Source: Candidatus Hydrogenedentota bacterium | GTDB taxonomy: Bacteria > Hydrogenedentota > Hydrogenedentia > Hydrogenedentales > SLHB01 | Direction: 5' to 3' | NCBI GenBank assembly: GCA_022706165.1 | Contig: JAKJDA010000007.1 | Span: forward strand, 5,540-20,820 | DNA length: 15,281 nucleotides | Shown here: positions 1 to 7,517 of the stretch, one piece after another | Numbering within the stretch: position 1 is the first letter of the stretch | Layout: every line of letters starts with the position of its first letter | Position numbers and translations under genes: made by a program | The notes under the pieces: model-generated | The model's database searches: none | What the model was told of the DNA's origin: nothing | Seen by the model: only the letters and a program-made list of their open reading frames with translations

Positions 1-1
1 G

Positions 2-1063
2 TCGTTGGCAAACGGACTGGGCATCTACAACGGCTTGTCGCTCAGCTTTGGCGATGTCATCGATTGGGGACTGCCCTACTTCATCGGTCGGCTCTACTTC
101 ACCCGGATTGAGTCTCTTCGCGAACTGGCCTACGGCATTCTGATAGGCGGGCTTTTCTATGCGCCGCTTTGCTGGTTCGAGATACGCATGAGTCCCCAGC
201 TCAACTATTGGATATACGGCTATTACCAAAGCAGCTTTTCCTCGACGTACCGCTACGGCGGTTGGCGGCCCATGGTTTTCATGAGCCACGGCCTTATGGT
301 CGGCATTTGGATGATGTCCGCCTCGTTTGTGGCCTCGTGGCTGTGGGTTACTGGAGCCATGAAGCGTTTCCGAAAAATCCCCGGCTGGATGGTTTCCGGT
401 TTTCTCTGTCTCACCACGGTGTGTTGCAAGGCCACGGGGGCGACGGTGTTGCTGTTCCTGGGGCTGGGCGTTCTGGCGGGCATCAAGTGGCTGCGTTCGC
501 CGATCGTCGTGCTGGTTCTCATCTTTTTGCCGGTGGCGTACATTGCCGGGCGCACCAGCGATATCATTCCAGCGGGCCCCATTATTTCCCGCGCCCAGAC
601 GTATTTCGGCCCGGACCGCGCCGCCTCGCTGCAGGTGCGATTGACGACCGAGGACCGCATGGCGGCCAAGGCCCTGGAGCGTCCTGTGTTTGGCTGGGAC
701 GGCTGGGGGAGGGCGCGCGTCACCAGCGACAGCGGCGAGGACCGGACCCTCGTGGACGGGCTGTGGATCATAACGTTTGGATCGAAGGGCTTGTTTGGGT
801 TGGGCGCGCTGTTGCTGCTCATTTTGGGGCCGGTCGCGTTGTTGCTGCTCCAGATACGCGTGCGACATTGGTCTCATCCCGCCTTGGCGCCCGTGACGGC
901 CGTGGCGTTGTTGCTGCCGCTTTTCATGCTCGACGGCCTCTTGAACGCCATGCTCAACCCCATCTATGTCCTCATCGCGGGCGGCATCGCGGGATTCAAG
1001 CTCCAGCCGCCCCCGCGGCGCATTGTCCGCCCCAGGCGCGCGTCCGAAGAAGAGCCGTTGTAA
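2..1063 (+). CDS. O-antigen ligase/polymerase-like membrane protein, 5' truncated
   Basis: The reading frame is open through the left edge, so the true start lies outside the window; the in-frame TTG at position 5 is probably not it. About 353 residues are visible. Hydrophobic segments lie near residues 41-58, 95-118, 128-160, 165-181, 252-284, 295-312 and 315-332, numbered from that TTG. This makes it a polytopic inner-membrane protein. Between the first segments is a conserved-looking stretch with RMSPQLNYWIYG and GGWRPMVFMSHGL, which I associate from memory with Wzy/WaaL-type O-antigen ligase-like proteins. A later periplasmic-loop motif, RPVFGWDGWGRA, resembles the P-hh-G-x-G loop of O-antigen ligases. 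The likely role is polymerising or transferring a lipid-linked surface glycan. The substrate cannot be told, and no other glycan gene is visible. The C-terminus is short, basic and cytoplasmic-looking. Confidence 0.7.
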   Translation, partial: SLANGLGIYNGLSLSFGDVIDWGLPYFIGRLYFTRIESLRELAYGILIGGLFYAPLCWFEIRMSPQLNYWIYGYYQSSFSSTYRYGGWRPMVFMSHGLMVGIWMMSASFVASWLWVTGAMKRFRKIPGWMVSGFLCLTTVCCKATGATVLLFLGLGVLAGIKWLRSPIVVLVLIFLPVAYIAGRTSDIIPAGPIISRAQTYFGPDRAASLQVRLTTEDRMAAKALERPVFGWDGWGRARVTSDSGEDRTLVDGLWIITFGSKGLFGLGALLLLILGPVALLLLQIRVRHWSHPALAPVTAVALLLPLFMLDGLLNAMLNPIYVLIAGGIAGFKLQPPPRRIVRPRRASEEEPL

Positions 1064-1129
1064 CAGCGCGCCTCGGCGAAAAGAAGACGAAAAGGCGGCG
1101 CCCCTGATGCGGCATCGCGGCTTCCCCTC

Positions 1130-1158
1130 TTGGCGCTTGGATCGGCGTGTGGCATAAT
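1130..1158 (+). promoter_or_regulatory. Sigma70-like promoter for zwf-pgl
   Basis: A -35-like TTGGCG (1130-1135) is followed after exactly 17 bases by a -10-like CATAAT (1153-1158). This predicts a start near 1165 and a leader of about 40 nt before zwf. The leader ends with a perfect AGGAGG Shine-Dalgarno at 1194-1199. The -10 matches the consensus at 5 of 6 positions and the -35 at 4 of 6. It is predicted from sequence only. Confidence 0.5.
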
Positions 1159-1205
1159 GCGGCCTGCTGTTTGACGCGTCGACCGAACAGCCCAGGAGGT
1201 GTTGC

Positions 1206-2745
1206 ATGTCTTTCATCTCGACCACTGCGCTCCAACAACCTTCGCCGTCGCCAGGCGATTCCCGTTACCGGATCGCCGCGGACGCCATGGCGACCATCGT
1301 CATCTTCGGCGTGACGGGCGATCTGGCGGGGCGCAAACTGATCCCCGCGGTCTACAATTTGTGGCGCGCGGGCTTTTTGCCGGAGCGCATCGCGGTGGTT
1401 GGGGTGGCGCGCAAGCAGAAGACCGATGCCGAGTTCCGCGCGGAGATGTGCGAAGCTCTCAAAAAATACTCGCGCACGGGCCACGGCGAAAGCGACACCT
1501 GCGATCCGTTCGTCGCGAATCTGCACTATCATTCCCTGGAATTCAGCGCCGCCGCCGCCGAGTACCGCAAGCTTGGCGAACGGCTTGCCGCCATGGAACA
1601 GCGCGCCGGGTTTGCGGGGTCGCGGTTGTTTTATCTCGCGACGAGCCCCGAATATTTCGCGCCCGTAACGGAACGCCTGGGCGCGGCGGGATCGCCCGGA
1701 GGGGCCTTGGGCGAGGGTGGTGGTGGAAAAGCCGTTTGGCGAGGACGCCGCGTCGGCGGAGGCGTTGAACCGTTCCTTGCGTGCCGTGCTCAGCGAACGT
1801 CAGATATACCGCATCGATCATTACCTCGGCAAGGAAACCGTCCAGAACATCTTCGCGTTTCGATTGGGCAACGCGATCTTCGAACCGTTGTTCCATCACC
1901 ACTACGTCGATCACGTGCAGATCACCGTCGCCGAAACCGTCGGCATGGAAGGCCGGCGCGGCGCGTTCTACGACCAGACCGGGGCCCTGCGCGATGTCGT
2001 GCAGAATCACGCCTTGCAGTTGCTCTGTCTCGTTGCGATGGAGCCGCCCGCTCGCTTCGCCGCCCAGGACATCCGAGACGAAAAACTCAAGGTCCTCAGC
2101 TCCGTTGCGCTCCCCTTTGGAGACCCGCTGGAAACGTGGTGCGTGCGCGGACAGTACGCCGAGGGCGGCGGCATGCCGGGATACGTCGCCGAACAGGGGG
2201 TTGCGCCCGATAGCAAAACGGAAACCTATGTCGCGTTGCGTCTGTATGTCGACAACTGGCGTTGGGCGGGCGTGCCGTTCTACCTTCGAACCGGCAAGCG
2301 CATGGCCTCGCGCGTAACGGAGATCGCCCTTCAGTTCCGCCGGCCTCCAACGCAATGCTTCAAGGACCTTGGCGTGAAATTGCCGCAACCCAACGTGTTG
2401 TCGTTCCGCATTCAGCCCGACGAGGCCATCTCGTTGACCTTCAGCGCGAAACCGCCCGGCATGGAATTCCTGCTTGAGCCGGTGGCGATGGATTTTCGGT
2501 ATGGCACGGCGTTCGAGCAAGATTTGCCCGAGGCGTACGAGCGGCTGTTGCTGGATGCCCTGCGCGGCGATTCGACGTTGTTCATGCGCGCCGACGAGAT
2601 CGAGCGTGCGTGGCGGATCGTCACGTCGGTGAGGGACGCCTGGAAGGACGCGCCTCTTCCCGAATTGTACCGGCCCGGAACCTGGGGGCCTCCGGAGGCC
2701 GATCGCCTCTTTGCTTGTTGCCAAGGCGCATGGCGCACGCTATGA
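1206..2745 (+). pseudogene. zwf: Glucose-6-phosphate dehydrogenase, frameshifted
   Basis: It oxidises glucose 6-phosphate to 6-phosphogluconolactone with NAD(P)+, the entry step of the oxidative pentose phosphate pathway. The first frame starts at ATG 1206, six bases after AGGAGG, and encodes the Rossmann nucleotide-binding motif (ATIVIFGVTGDLAGRKL). It remains G6PD-like to RLGAAGSPGG near 1700. The family sequence then continues in the +1 frame as WARVVVEKPFG, then the active-site signature RIDHYLGKE, then GAFYDQTGALRDVVQNH, to the stop at 2743-2745. Removing one G from the GGGG run at 1701-1704 joins the halves into about 512 residues, a normal G6PD length. The break is therefore a single extra base, either a sequencing or assembly homopolymer error or a recent mutation. 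The first-frame reading continues to 2213 without homology. The downstream half has no good start of its own, although GTG codons occur at 1717-1725. Family assignment is very sure; functional status is not. Confidence 0.93.
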
Positions 2746-3413
2746 ACCTGCACGTTGCGGATGATCCCGCGCGGGCGCTTGCGGAACGGTTTGCGGCGGA
2801 ACTGCCGCGCGATGGACGGGTCCACGTGGCCTTGTCGGGCGGTTCCACGCCCCGGCAGTTGTTTCGCTTGCTGGCGACGGAATTTCGCGGCGCCGTGCCG
2901 TGGGAGCGGGTCGAGATATGGCAAGTGGACGAGCGCTGCGTGCCGCCCGATCATGAGGACTCGAACTGGCGCCTGATCGCCGCGGAACTGCTTGCCCGCG
3001 AGAACGGAATCGTCGCGCACCGCATCGAGGTCGAGCGCGATACGGCCGCCGAGGCATATGAGCGCCTGCTGCGCGACCGTGTTCCCGAGGGACCGGATGG
3101 ATGTCCCGCGCTCGATTTCGTTTTTTTAGGCATGGGCGCGGACGGGCATACGGCCTCGCTTTTTCCGAATTCGGCAGCGCTGGACGAAGCGGCGCGACTG
3201 GTTGTTTTCAACGAGGTTCCGCAGCGGGCTGTGCGCCGCGTGACGATGACGTTCCCGTTGCTGCGCGCCGCGCGGCGTCGATGGTTCCTGGTCGCGGGCG
3301 CGGACAAGGCAGCGGCCTTGGCGCGCGTCCAACGGGGCGAATTGCCCGCGGGCCAACTCGCGGACGCCGAATGGTTTCTTGATCCTGCCGCGGCGGGGGA
3401 GTCCCGTCCGTAA
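2742..3413 (+). CDS. pgl: 6-phosphogluconolactonase
   Basis: It hydrolyses 6-phosphogluconolactone to 6-phosphogluconate, the step after G6PD. The protein has 223 residues, within the usual range for the bacterial DevB/SOL-type enzyme. Visible family motifs are LSGGSTPRQLF (residues 31-41, phosphate-binding loop), the DERCVPPDHEDSN segment (63-75), and GMGADGHTASLFP (130-142), which carries the catalytic-region histidine. I chose ATG 2742 because it overlaps the zwf stop as ATGA (stop 2743-2745), a normal coupling arrangement. An in-frame ATG twelve bases upstream (2730) would add four residues and is possible. The gene is cotranscribed with zwf, so it likely depends on the promoter near 1130-1158. 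Its stop codon abuts the end of the convergent sufU gene with no spacer. Confidence 0.95.
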   Translation: MNLHVADDPARALAERFAAELPRDGRVHVALSGGSTPRQLFRLLATEFRGAVPWERVEIWQVDERCVPPDHEDSNWRLIAAELLARENGIVAHRIEVERDTAAEAYERLLRDRVPEGPDGCPALDFVFLGMGADGHTASLFPNSAALDEAARLVVFNEVPQRAVRRVTMTFPLLRAARRRWFLVAGADKAAALARVQRGELPAGQLADAEWFLDPAAAGESRP

Positions 3414-3866
3414 TCATTCCGTCGATATGGGATCGCCCTTGCCGTCGAGAGCGGCGAGCATGGTGTGCCAGGCGAGGGTGGCGCATTTGATGCGCACGGG
3501 GTATTCGCGCACGCCGCAGAACACGGCCAAGCGGCCCAGGTCTTCGGCGTTGACGGGCGCGTCGGGTTCGGACGTGACGAGGGCGTGGAATTTGACGAAA
3601 AGGGATTCGGCCTCTTTCTTGGTTTTTCCCTTGAGCAAAGTCGTCATGATCGATGCGGAGGACTTGCTGATCGCGCACCCGCACCCTTTGAAGCTGACGT
3701 CGACGATCTTGTCGTCCTCGAACTTCAAGTAGATCGTGAACTGGTCGCCGCATAAAGGATTGAAACCGTCGGCTTTGCAATCGGCACAGGTCATCTCGCG
3801 AAAATTGCGCGGGCTTTTGTTGTGTTCCAGGATAACCTGCTCGTATAGGGCCCTGTTCTCAGCCAT
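3414..3866 (-). CDS. sufU: SufU-type iron-sulfur cluster assembly / sulfur-transfer protein
   Basis: SufU accepts persulfide sulfur from the cysteine desulfurase SufS and passes it on for cluster building on SufBCD. The protein has 150 residues. The IscU-fold ligand residues are present: C39 and D41 in NPLCGD, C64 in GCGCAISKSSAS, and C128 in IKCATLAW. About 20 extra residues between the last two motifs (around 85-110) mark it as SufU rather than IscU. Unusually, it has further cysteines at C27 and C30 (CADC, just before the first ligand motif), C62 and C117. Its ATG shares one base with the sufS stop (TGATG, 3864-3868), so it is translationally coupled and is the last gene of the operon. Its stop directly abuts the pgl stop, and no terminator is seen between them. 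Confidence 0.95.
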   Translation of the reverse strand: MAENRALYEQVILEHNKSPRNFREMTCADCKADGFNPLCGDQFTIYLKFEDDKIVDVSFKGCGCAISKSSASIMTTLLKGKTKKEAESLFVKFHALVTSEPDAPVNAEDLGRLAVFCGVREYPVRIKCATLAWHTMLAALDGKGDPISTE

Positions 3867-5089
3867 CAGTCAAACACCTTCTTTACTGCTTCCGCCGCCG
3901 CGGCGGCGGCGTCAAGATCAGCCTTGGTATTGTAAAACGCAAGCGAAATACGCGCGGTCGCCGGCACGCCAAAACGCTGCATCACCGGTTGTGCACAATG
4001 GTGCCCCGCGCGAATGGCCACGCCGTTGTCGCTGAATATCTGTCCAATGTCATGCGGGTGCGCACAGTCCATTGTAAACGATAACACCGCCGCTCTGTGA
4101 GGCGCTGTGCCGATACGTCGAACGCCGTCGATGTTCGACAACAGGCGCGTGCCGTATTCGAGGAGTTCGTCCTCCCACTTCGCAATCCGCTCCATCCCGA
4201 GTTCGGCGAGATAATCCACCGCGACGCCGAGCCCGATCGCGCCTTCGATGTGCGGCGTGCCTGCCTCGAATTTGTACGGCAGCGAATTGAATATCGTCTT
4301 CTCGAAGGTCACCGACAAAATCATGTCGCCGCCGCCTTGATACGGCGGCATGGCATCCAGCCGAGGCGCCTTGCCAAACAAAACGCCGATGCCGGTCGGG
4401 CCGCACATTTTGTGCCCCGAACAGACGAAGAAGTCGCAATCGATATCTTGGACATCGATCGGCACGTGCGGGGCCGACTGCGCGCCATCCACCAACACCG
4501 GGGTTCCATTGGCGTGCGCCATCGCGATCATTTTCTTGACCGGATTAACCGTGCCCAATGCGTTCGAGACATGCGAAAGGCCCACCATCTTCGTGCGTGG
4601 GGTGAGCAGCTTCTCAAATTCCTCGACCAGCAATTCGCCCGCGTCGTTCATCGGAATCACGCGCAACGTTGCGCCTTTTTCCTCGCACAGCATCTGCCAC
4701 GGCACGATGTTGCTATGGTGTTCCATCGCGGAGATCAGGACTTCATCGCCTGCGCCGACATGGGCGCGGCCGTAAGTCTGCGCGACAAGATTGATGCCCT
4801 CTGTCGCGCCGCGAGTAAAAATGATCTCGCACGTCAACGGGGCATTGAGAAATTTCTGGACCTTCTTGCGAGACTTCTCATAGAGATCTGTCGCAAGCTC
4901 GCTCAAGTAATGCACGCCGCGATGCACATTCGCGTTCTGTTCGGCGTAGTACCGCGTCACCGCGTCAATGACCGCCTGCGGCTTCTGACTCGTCGCGGCG
5001 TTATCAAGATAGACCAATGACTTTCCGCCCACGGTCAGATGCAACGCGGGGAAGTCTTTGCGAATGCGCTCGACATCCAATTCCGTCAA
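3866..5089 (-). CDS. sufS: Cysteine desulfurase SufS
   Basis: This PLP enzyme converts cysteine to alanine and leaves a persulfide on its active-site cysteine for delivery to SufU and SufBCD. It has 407 residues, the normal group II length. TRGATEGINLVA (residues 92-103) and LVDGAQSAPH (199-208) belong to the cofactor pocket. SGHK carries the Schiff-base lysine K227. RAGHHCAQPVM holds the catalytic cysteine C365, with the short loop typical of SufS. The start is TTG at 5087-5089: an in-frame stop lies 27 bases upstream, no ATG or GTG lies between, and an AAGG Shine-Dalgarno sits seven bases ahead. The N-terminus MTELDVERIRKDFPAL is right for the family. A repeat element fills the 211 bases between it and sufD. 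It overlaps sufU by one base. Confidence 0.97.
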   Translation of the reverse strand: MTELDVERIRKDFPALHLTVGGKSLVYLDNAATSQKPQAVIDAVTRYYAEQNANVHRGVHYLSELATDLYEKSRKKVQKFLNAPLTCEIIFTRGATEGINLVAQTYGRAHVGAGDEVLISAMEHHSNIVPWQMLCEEKGATLRVIPMNDAGELLVEEFEKLLTPRTKMVGLSHVSNALGTVNPVKKMIAMAHANGTPVLVDGAQSAPHVPIDVQDIDCDFFVCSGHKMCGPTGIGVLFGKAPRLDAMPPYQGGGDMILSVTFEKTIFNSLPYKFEAGTPHIEGAIGLGVAVDYLAELGMERIAKWEDELLEYGTRLLSNIDGVRRIGTAPHRAAVLSFTMDCAHPHDIGQIFSDNGVAIRAGHHCAQPVMQRFGVPATARISLAFYNTKADLDAAAAAAEAVKKVFD

Positions 5090-5100
5090 GGCAACACCTT

Positions 5101-5280
5101 TCGTTTTTAAGATTCACCACAAAGGCACAAAGGACACAGAGACTCACAAAGGGAAGAGGAAGAAATCAATTACAGATCACACAGATAAACACAGATGAAA
5201 GTCATTTAACTTTCTCTGCGGCCTCTGCGTCCAATTCTTTCATCCTTTGTGTCTTTGTGTTAAATCCGTTCTTTCATTTC
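5101..5280. repeat. Low-complexity inverted-repeat element between sufD and sufS
   Basis: This A+T-richer intergenic block has several word-repeat sections. CACAAAGG occurs twice in tandem at 5118-5133, and a near-perfect reverse complement (15 of 16) lies at 5244-5259. Between them are an ACAGAT-rich section (about 5170-5196), a central hairpin GAAAGT-CATTTA-ACTTTC (5197-5214), and the core CTCTGCGGCCTCTGCGT at 5214-5230. The layout suggests one large imperfect inverted repeat centred near 5205. The core recurs in the same orientation, with one mismatch, at 6676-6692 between sufC and sufD. I have seen similar intergenic words in genomes of several environmental phyla, but this is recollection. 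No coding potential is evident. Confidence 0.75.
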
Positions 5281-5300
5281 TAACAGCCGCGTATCATCGT

Positions 5301-6626
5301 TCATTTTGGGCTGTACTTGTCAAACACCAAGCGATCCAACCGTGCACGCACCGGCTCCATCGTTAGCTGCGCGACGATTTCGTCCGCGAAGCCATAGGTC
5401 AAGATGCCGCGTGCGGTTTCGGGGCTCATCCCGCGCGTCTGGAAATAATACACCAGCTCCTTCGGCGGCTGGCCGATGGTCGCGCCGTGCGTGCATTTCA
5501 CGTCGTCGGCGAAAATCTCCAGCAAGGGTTTCGTGTCGACCGTCGCCTTGTCCGATAGCAGCAGATTGCGGTTGAGCTGCTGCGAACTCGTCTTCTGGGC
5601 TCCGCGCTGCACCCGGATGCCGCCGCTGAACACGCCGGCGCTCGCATCGGCGAGAATGCCCTTGTAGCCAATCCAACTGGTGCAATGCGGCTTGGCATGA
5701 TCGATGCCGGTCGCGTTGTCGGCCAGCATCGAACCGTCGGTCATGTAGAGCCCGTTCAGCGAACAGTCCGCGCCCTCGCCGTCGAGCAATGCCTTGTCCT
5801 CGTTGCGCACAATACGTCCGCCAGCGGTAAACACATAGGACGTGTAGCGGCTGTTCCGAGCCTGGCGCACGCGTGCCGTGGCCAGATGGAAGGCATTCGG
5901 CGCTTCATCGACGAACTTGACGCGATAGAGCGCGGCGTTCTCCCCGATCGAGGTCTCGGTTACGGCGTTGGCGAAATAGGCGGCGTCGTTCACGGCCGAC
6001 ACGCAGCTCTCGATCAGCTTCAGTTCGGCGGATTCGTCCAAGACGATCAAATTGCGCGGGTTCGCCGTCTTGCCCGCCGCCGCCGAAGTCGCTACAAACA
6101 CAAGATGCACCGGCGCTTCGAGGGCGACGCCCTTCGGCGCGTAGACAAACGCGCCGTCTTGAAACAATGCGGTGTTCAGAGCGGTAAAGACGGTCGACAC
6201 GCCATTCCCCGCGTAGTGACCCAGGTGTTCTTTTGCGACAGGATGTTCGTCGCGGATCGCCTCGGCCAGACTTCCGGCGTACATGCCCTTCGGCAGCGAG
6301 ACCGTGCGCGACAACGCGGCGTTGTAACGGCCGTCTACAAAGACCAATTCCGCCCAAGCTGCTTCGTGATACAAGAACGGGGCAATGTCGCCGTTGCCAA
6401 TCGATGGCGCGCTTGCCGCAACGGGCGCGAACGGCATCTTCAGGATGGGCGCGATGTTGGTGAAGCGCCACTCTTCCTGCCGTCGATCCGGGAACGGCAA
6501 CTCGGCAAAACGTTCCGCACCGCTCCTGCGCAACGCCCCCGCCCACTCTGGCGCTTGTGTCTGCGCCAGGGCATTAATGGCCGTGAGATACGCTTGTTTT
6601 TGCTCGGGATTCTTCACTTCGGTCAT
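5301..6626 (-). CDS. sufD: SufD, Fe-S cluster scaffold subunit
   Basis: SufD pairs with SufB and the SufC ATPase in the SufBC2D scaffold on which nascent iron-sulfur clusters are built. The protein has 441 residues from ATG 6624-6626. That start has GGAG seven bases upstream and gives a family-like N-terminus. The open frame runs on to 6701, but that extension is the flanking repeat. Visible features include a conserved N-terminal helix region (QEEWRFTNI, 50-58), the beta-helix core, and the C-terminal segment with SSQQLNRNLLLS, LEIFADDVKCTHGAT and FQTRGMS. In CTHGAT (C378-T379-H380), H380 corresponds to the histidine implicated in cluster assembly in E. coli SufD. The gene is separated from sufC by a 135-base gap holding a long inverted repeat, and from sufS by a second repeat element. 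Confidence 0.96.
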   Translation of the reverse strand: MTEVKNPEQKQAYLTAINALAQTQAPEWAGALRRSGAERFAELPFPDRRQEEWRFTNIAPILKMPFAPVAASAPSIGNGDIAPFLYHEAAWAELVFVDGRYNAALSRTVSLPKGMYAGSLAEAIRDEHPVAKEHLGHYAGNGVSTVFTALNTALFQDGAFVYAPKGVALEAPVHLVFVATSAAAGKTANPRNLIVLDESAELKLIESCVSAVNDAAYFANAVTETSIGENAALYRVKFVDEAPNAFHLATARVRQARNSRYTSYVFTAGGRIVRNEDKALLDGEGADCSLNGLYMTDGSMLADNATGIDHAKPHCTSWIGYKGILADASAGVFSGGIRVQRGAQKTSSQQLNRNLLLSDKATVDTKPLLEIFADDVKCTHGATIGQPPKELVYYFQTRGMSPETARGILTYGFADEIVAQLTMEPVRARLDRLVFDKYSPK

Positions 6627-6675
6627 GTATAAACTCCAAGAAATCATGGAGAAGAATACAACAACAGATTCTTCC

Positions 6676-6755
6676 CTCTGCGGCCTTTGCGTTCTCTGCA
6701 TCTCTGCGTTGAGATTTTTGAACGCAGAGTCGCAGAGCGCGCTAAGGTCGCAGAG
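6676..6755. repeat. Long inverted repeat (35-bp arms) between sufC and sufD
   Basis: The left arm 6676-6710 and right arm 6721-6755 are imperfect reverse complements matching at 29 of 35 positions, around a 10-base spacer, GAGATTTTTG. The arms are built of roughly 9-base units such as CTCTGCGNC and AACGCAGAG. The element lies 6 bases beyond the sufC stop and about 50 bases before the sufD start, so the operon mRNA would carry a very stable hairpin here. The first 17 bases of the left arm match 5214-5230 in the sufD-sufS gap at 16 of 17 positions. Confidence 0.85.
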
Positions 6756-6761
6756 AAGAAG

Positions 6762-7517
6762 TCAAACTGCCGCGACTTCTTCTTTGATCCAATCGTAGCC
6801 CTTTTCTTCAAGTTCGAGGGCCAGATCCTTCCCGCCGGACTTGACGATCCGTCCTTTGTACAGCACGTGGACAAAATCCGGCACGATATAGCTCAGCAAC
6901 CGCTGATAGTGCGTCACCATCACGACGGCGCGGTTTTCCGAGCGCAACTTGTTCACGCCTTCGGACACGATGCGCAGCGCGTCGATGTCGAGCCCGGAAT
7001 CCGTCTCGTCGAGGATCGCCAGTTTCGGTTCCAGCACGGCCATCTGCAAGATCTCGTTGCGCTTCTTCTCGCCGCCGGAAAAACCCTCATTCACGGGGCG
7101 ATCCGCGAATTTCCTGTCTATTTTGACGAAGTCCATCTTCTCTTCAAGAAACTCGCGGAACTCCATTGCGTCGAGTTCGTCGAGGCCATTGCTCTTGCGA
7201 ATCTCATTCAGCGCCGCCTGCAGGAAATAGGCATTCGAAATGCCCGGAATCTCCACGGGATACTGAAACGCCAGAAACAACCCCAACCGCGCGCGCTCTT
7301 CCGCGGGCAGTTCGAGCAGGTCGCGGCCCAAAAACGACACGCTGCCGTCGGTCACGTCATACGCCTCGTTGCCGGCCAGCACGCCCGCAAGCGTGCTCTT
7401 GCCCGAACCGTTCGGCCCCATGATGGCGTGCGTCTCGCCCGCGTTCACGGTGAGGTTGACGCCGCGCAGGATTTCGTTTCCTTCGACGGTCGCATGCAAG
7501 TTCTTGATTTCAAGCAT
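6762..7517 (-). CDS. sufC: SufC, ABC-type ATPase of the SUF scaffold
   Basis: SufC hydrolyses ATP to drive conformational change of the cytoplasmic SufBC2D scaffold; it is an ABC ATPase without a membrane partner. The protein has 251 residues, the usual length. The Walker A motif GPNGSGKST is at residues 34-42, the ABC signature FSGGEKKR at 146-153, Walker B LAILDE ends at D170-E171, and the switch histidine is H203 in VTHYQR. The sequence [12 protein letters not shown] is characteristic of SufC. I chose ATG 7515-7517 because it shares one base with the sufB stop (TAATG) and gives the canonical MLEIKNLHA start. The frame open to 7607 is a shadow inside sufB. The long inverted repeat follows immediately downstream of its stop. 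Confidence 0.97.
   Translation of the reverse strand: MLEIKNLHATVEGNEILRGVNLTVNAGETHAIMGPNGSGKSTLAGVLAGNEAYDVTDGSVSFLGRDLLELPAEERARLGLFLAFQYPVEIPGISNAYFLQAALNEIRKSNGLDELDAMEFREFLEEKMDFVKIDRKFADRPVNEGFSGGEKKRNEILQMAVLEPKLAILDETDSGLDIDALRIVSEGVNKLRSENRAVVMVTHYQRLLSYIVPDFVHVLYKGRIVKSGGKDLALELEEKGYDWIKEEVAAV

Noticed and set aside
1064..1110. Terminator after the O-antigen-ligase-like gene
   Set aside because: The only pairing (GCGC-GCCT with AGGC-G-GCGC) is bulged, has a long loop and no U-tract.
1689..1727. Programmed ribosomal frameshift in zwf
   Set aside because: No canonical slippery site or stop codon sits at the junction, zwf is not known to use frameshifting, and a one-base homopolymer indel explains it more simply.
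4097..5020. 307-codon plus-strand frame opposite sufS, and similar long frames opposite sufD (5685-6632), zwf (1543-2724) and the U32 gene (12064-13347)
   Set aside because: They are antisense shadows of clear genes in G+C-rich DNA. Their translations are rich in Arg/His/Ala, show no family motifs, and lie over well-conserved coding sequence.
5101..5280. CRISPR-like array
   Set aside because: The repeated words are 8-17 bases, imperfect, partly inverted and not separated by uniform spacers; no cas genes are present.
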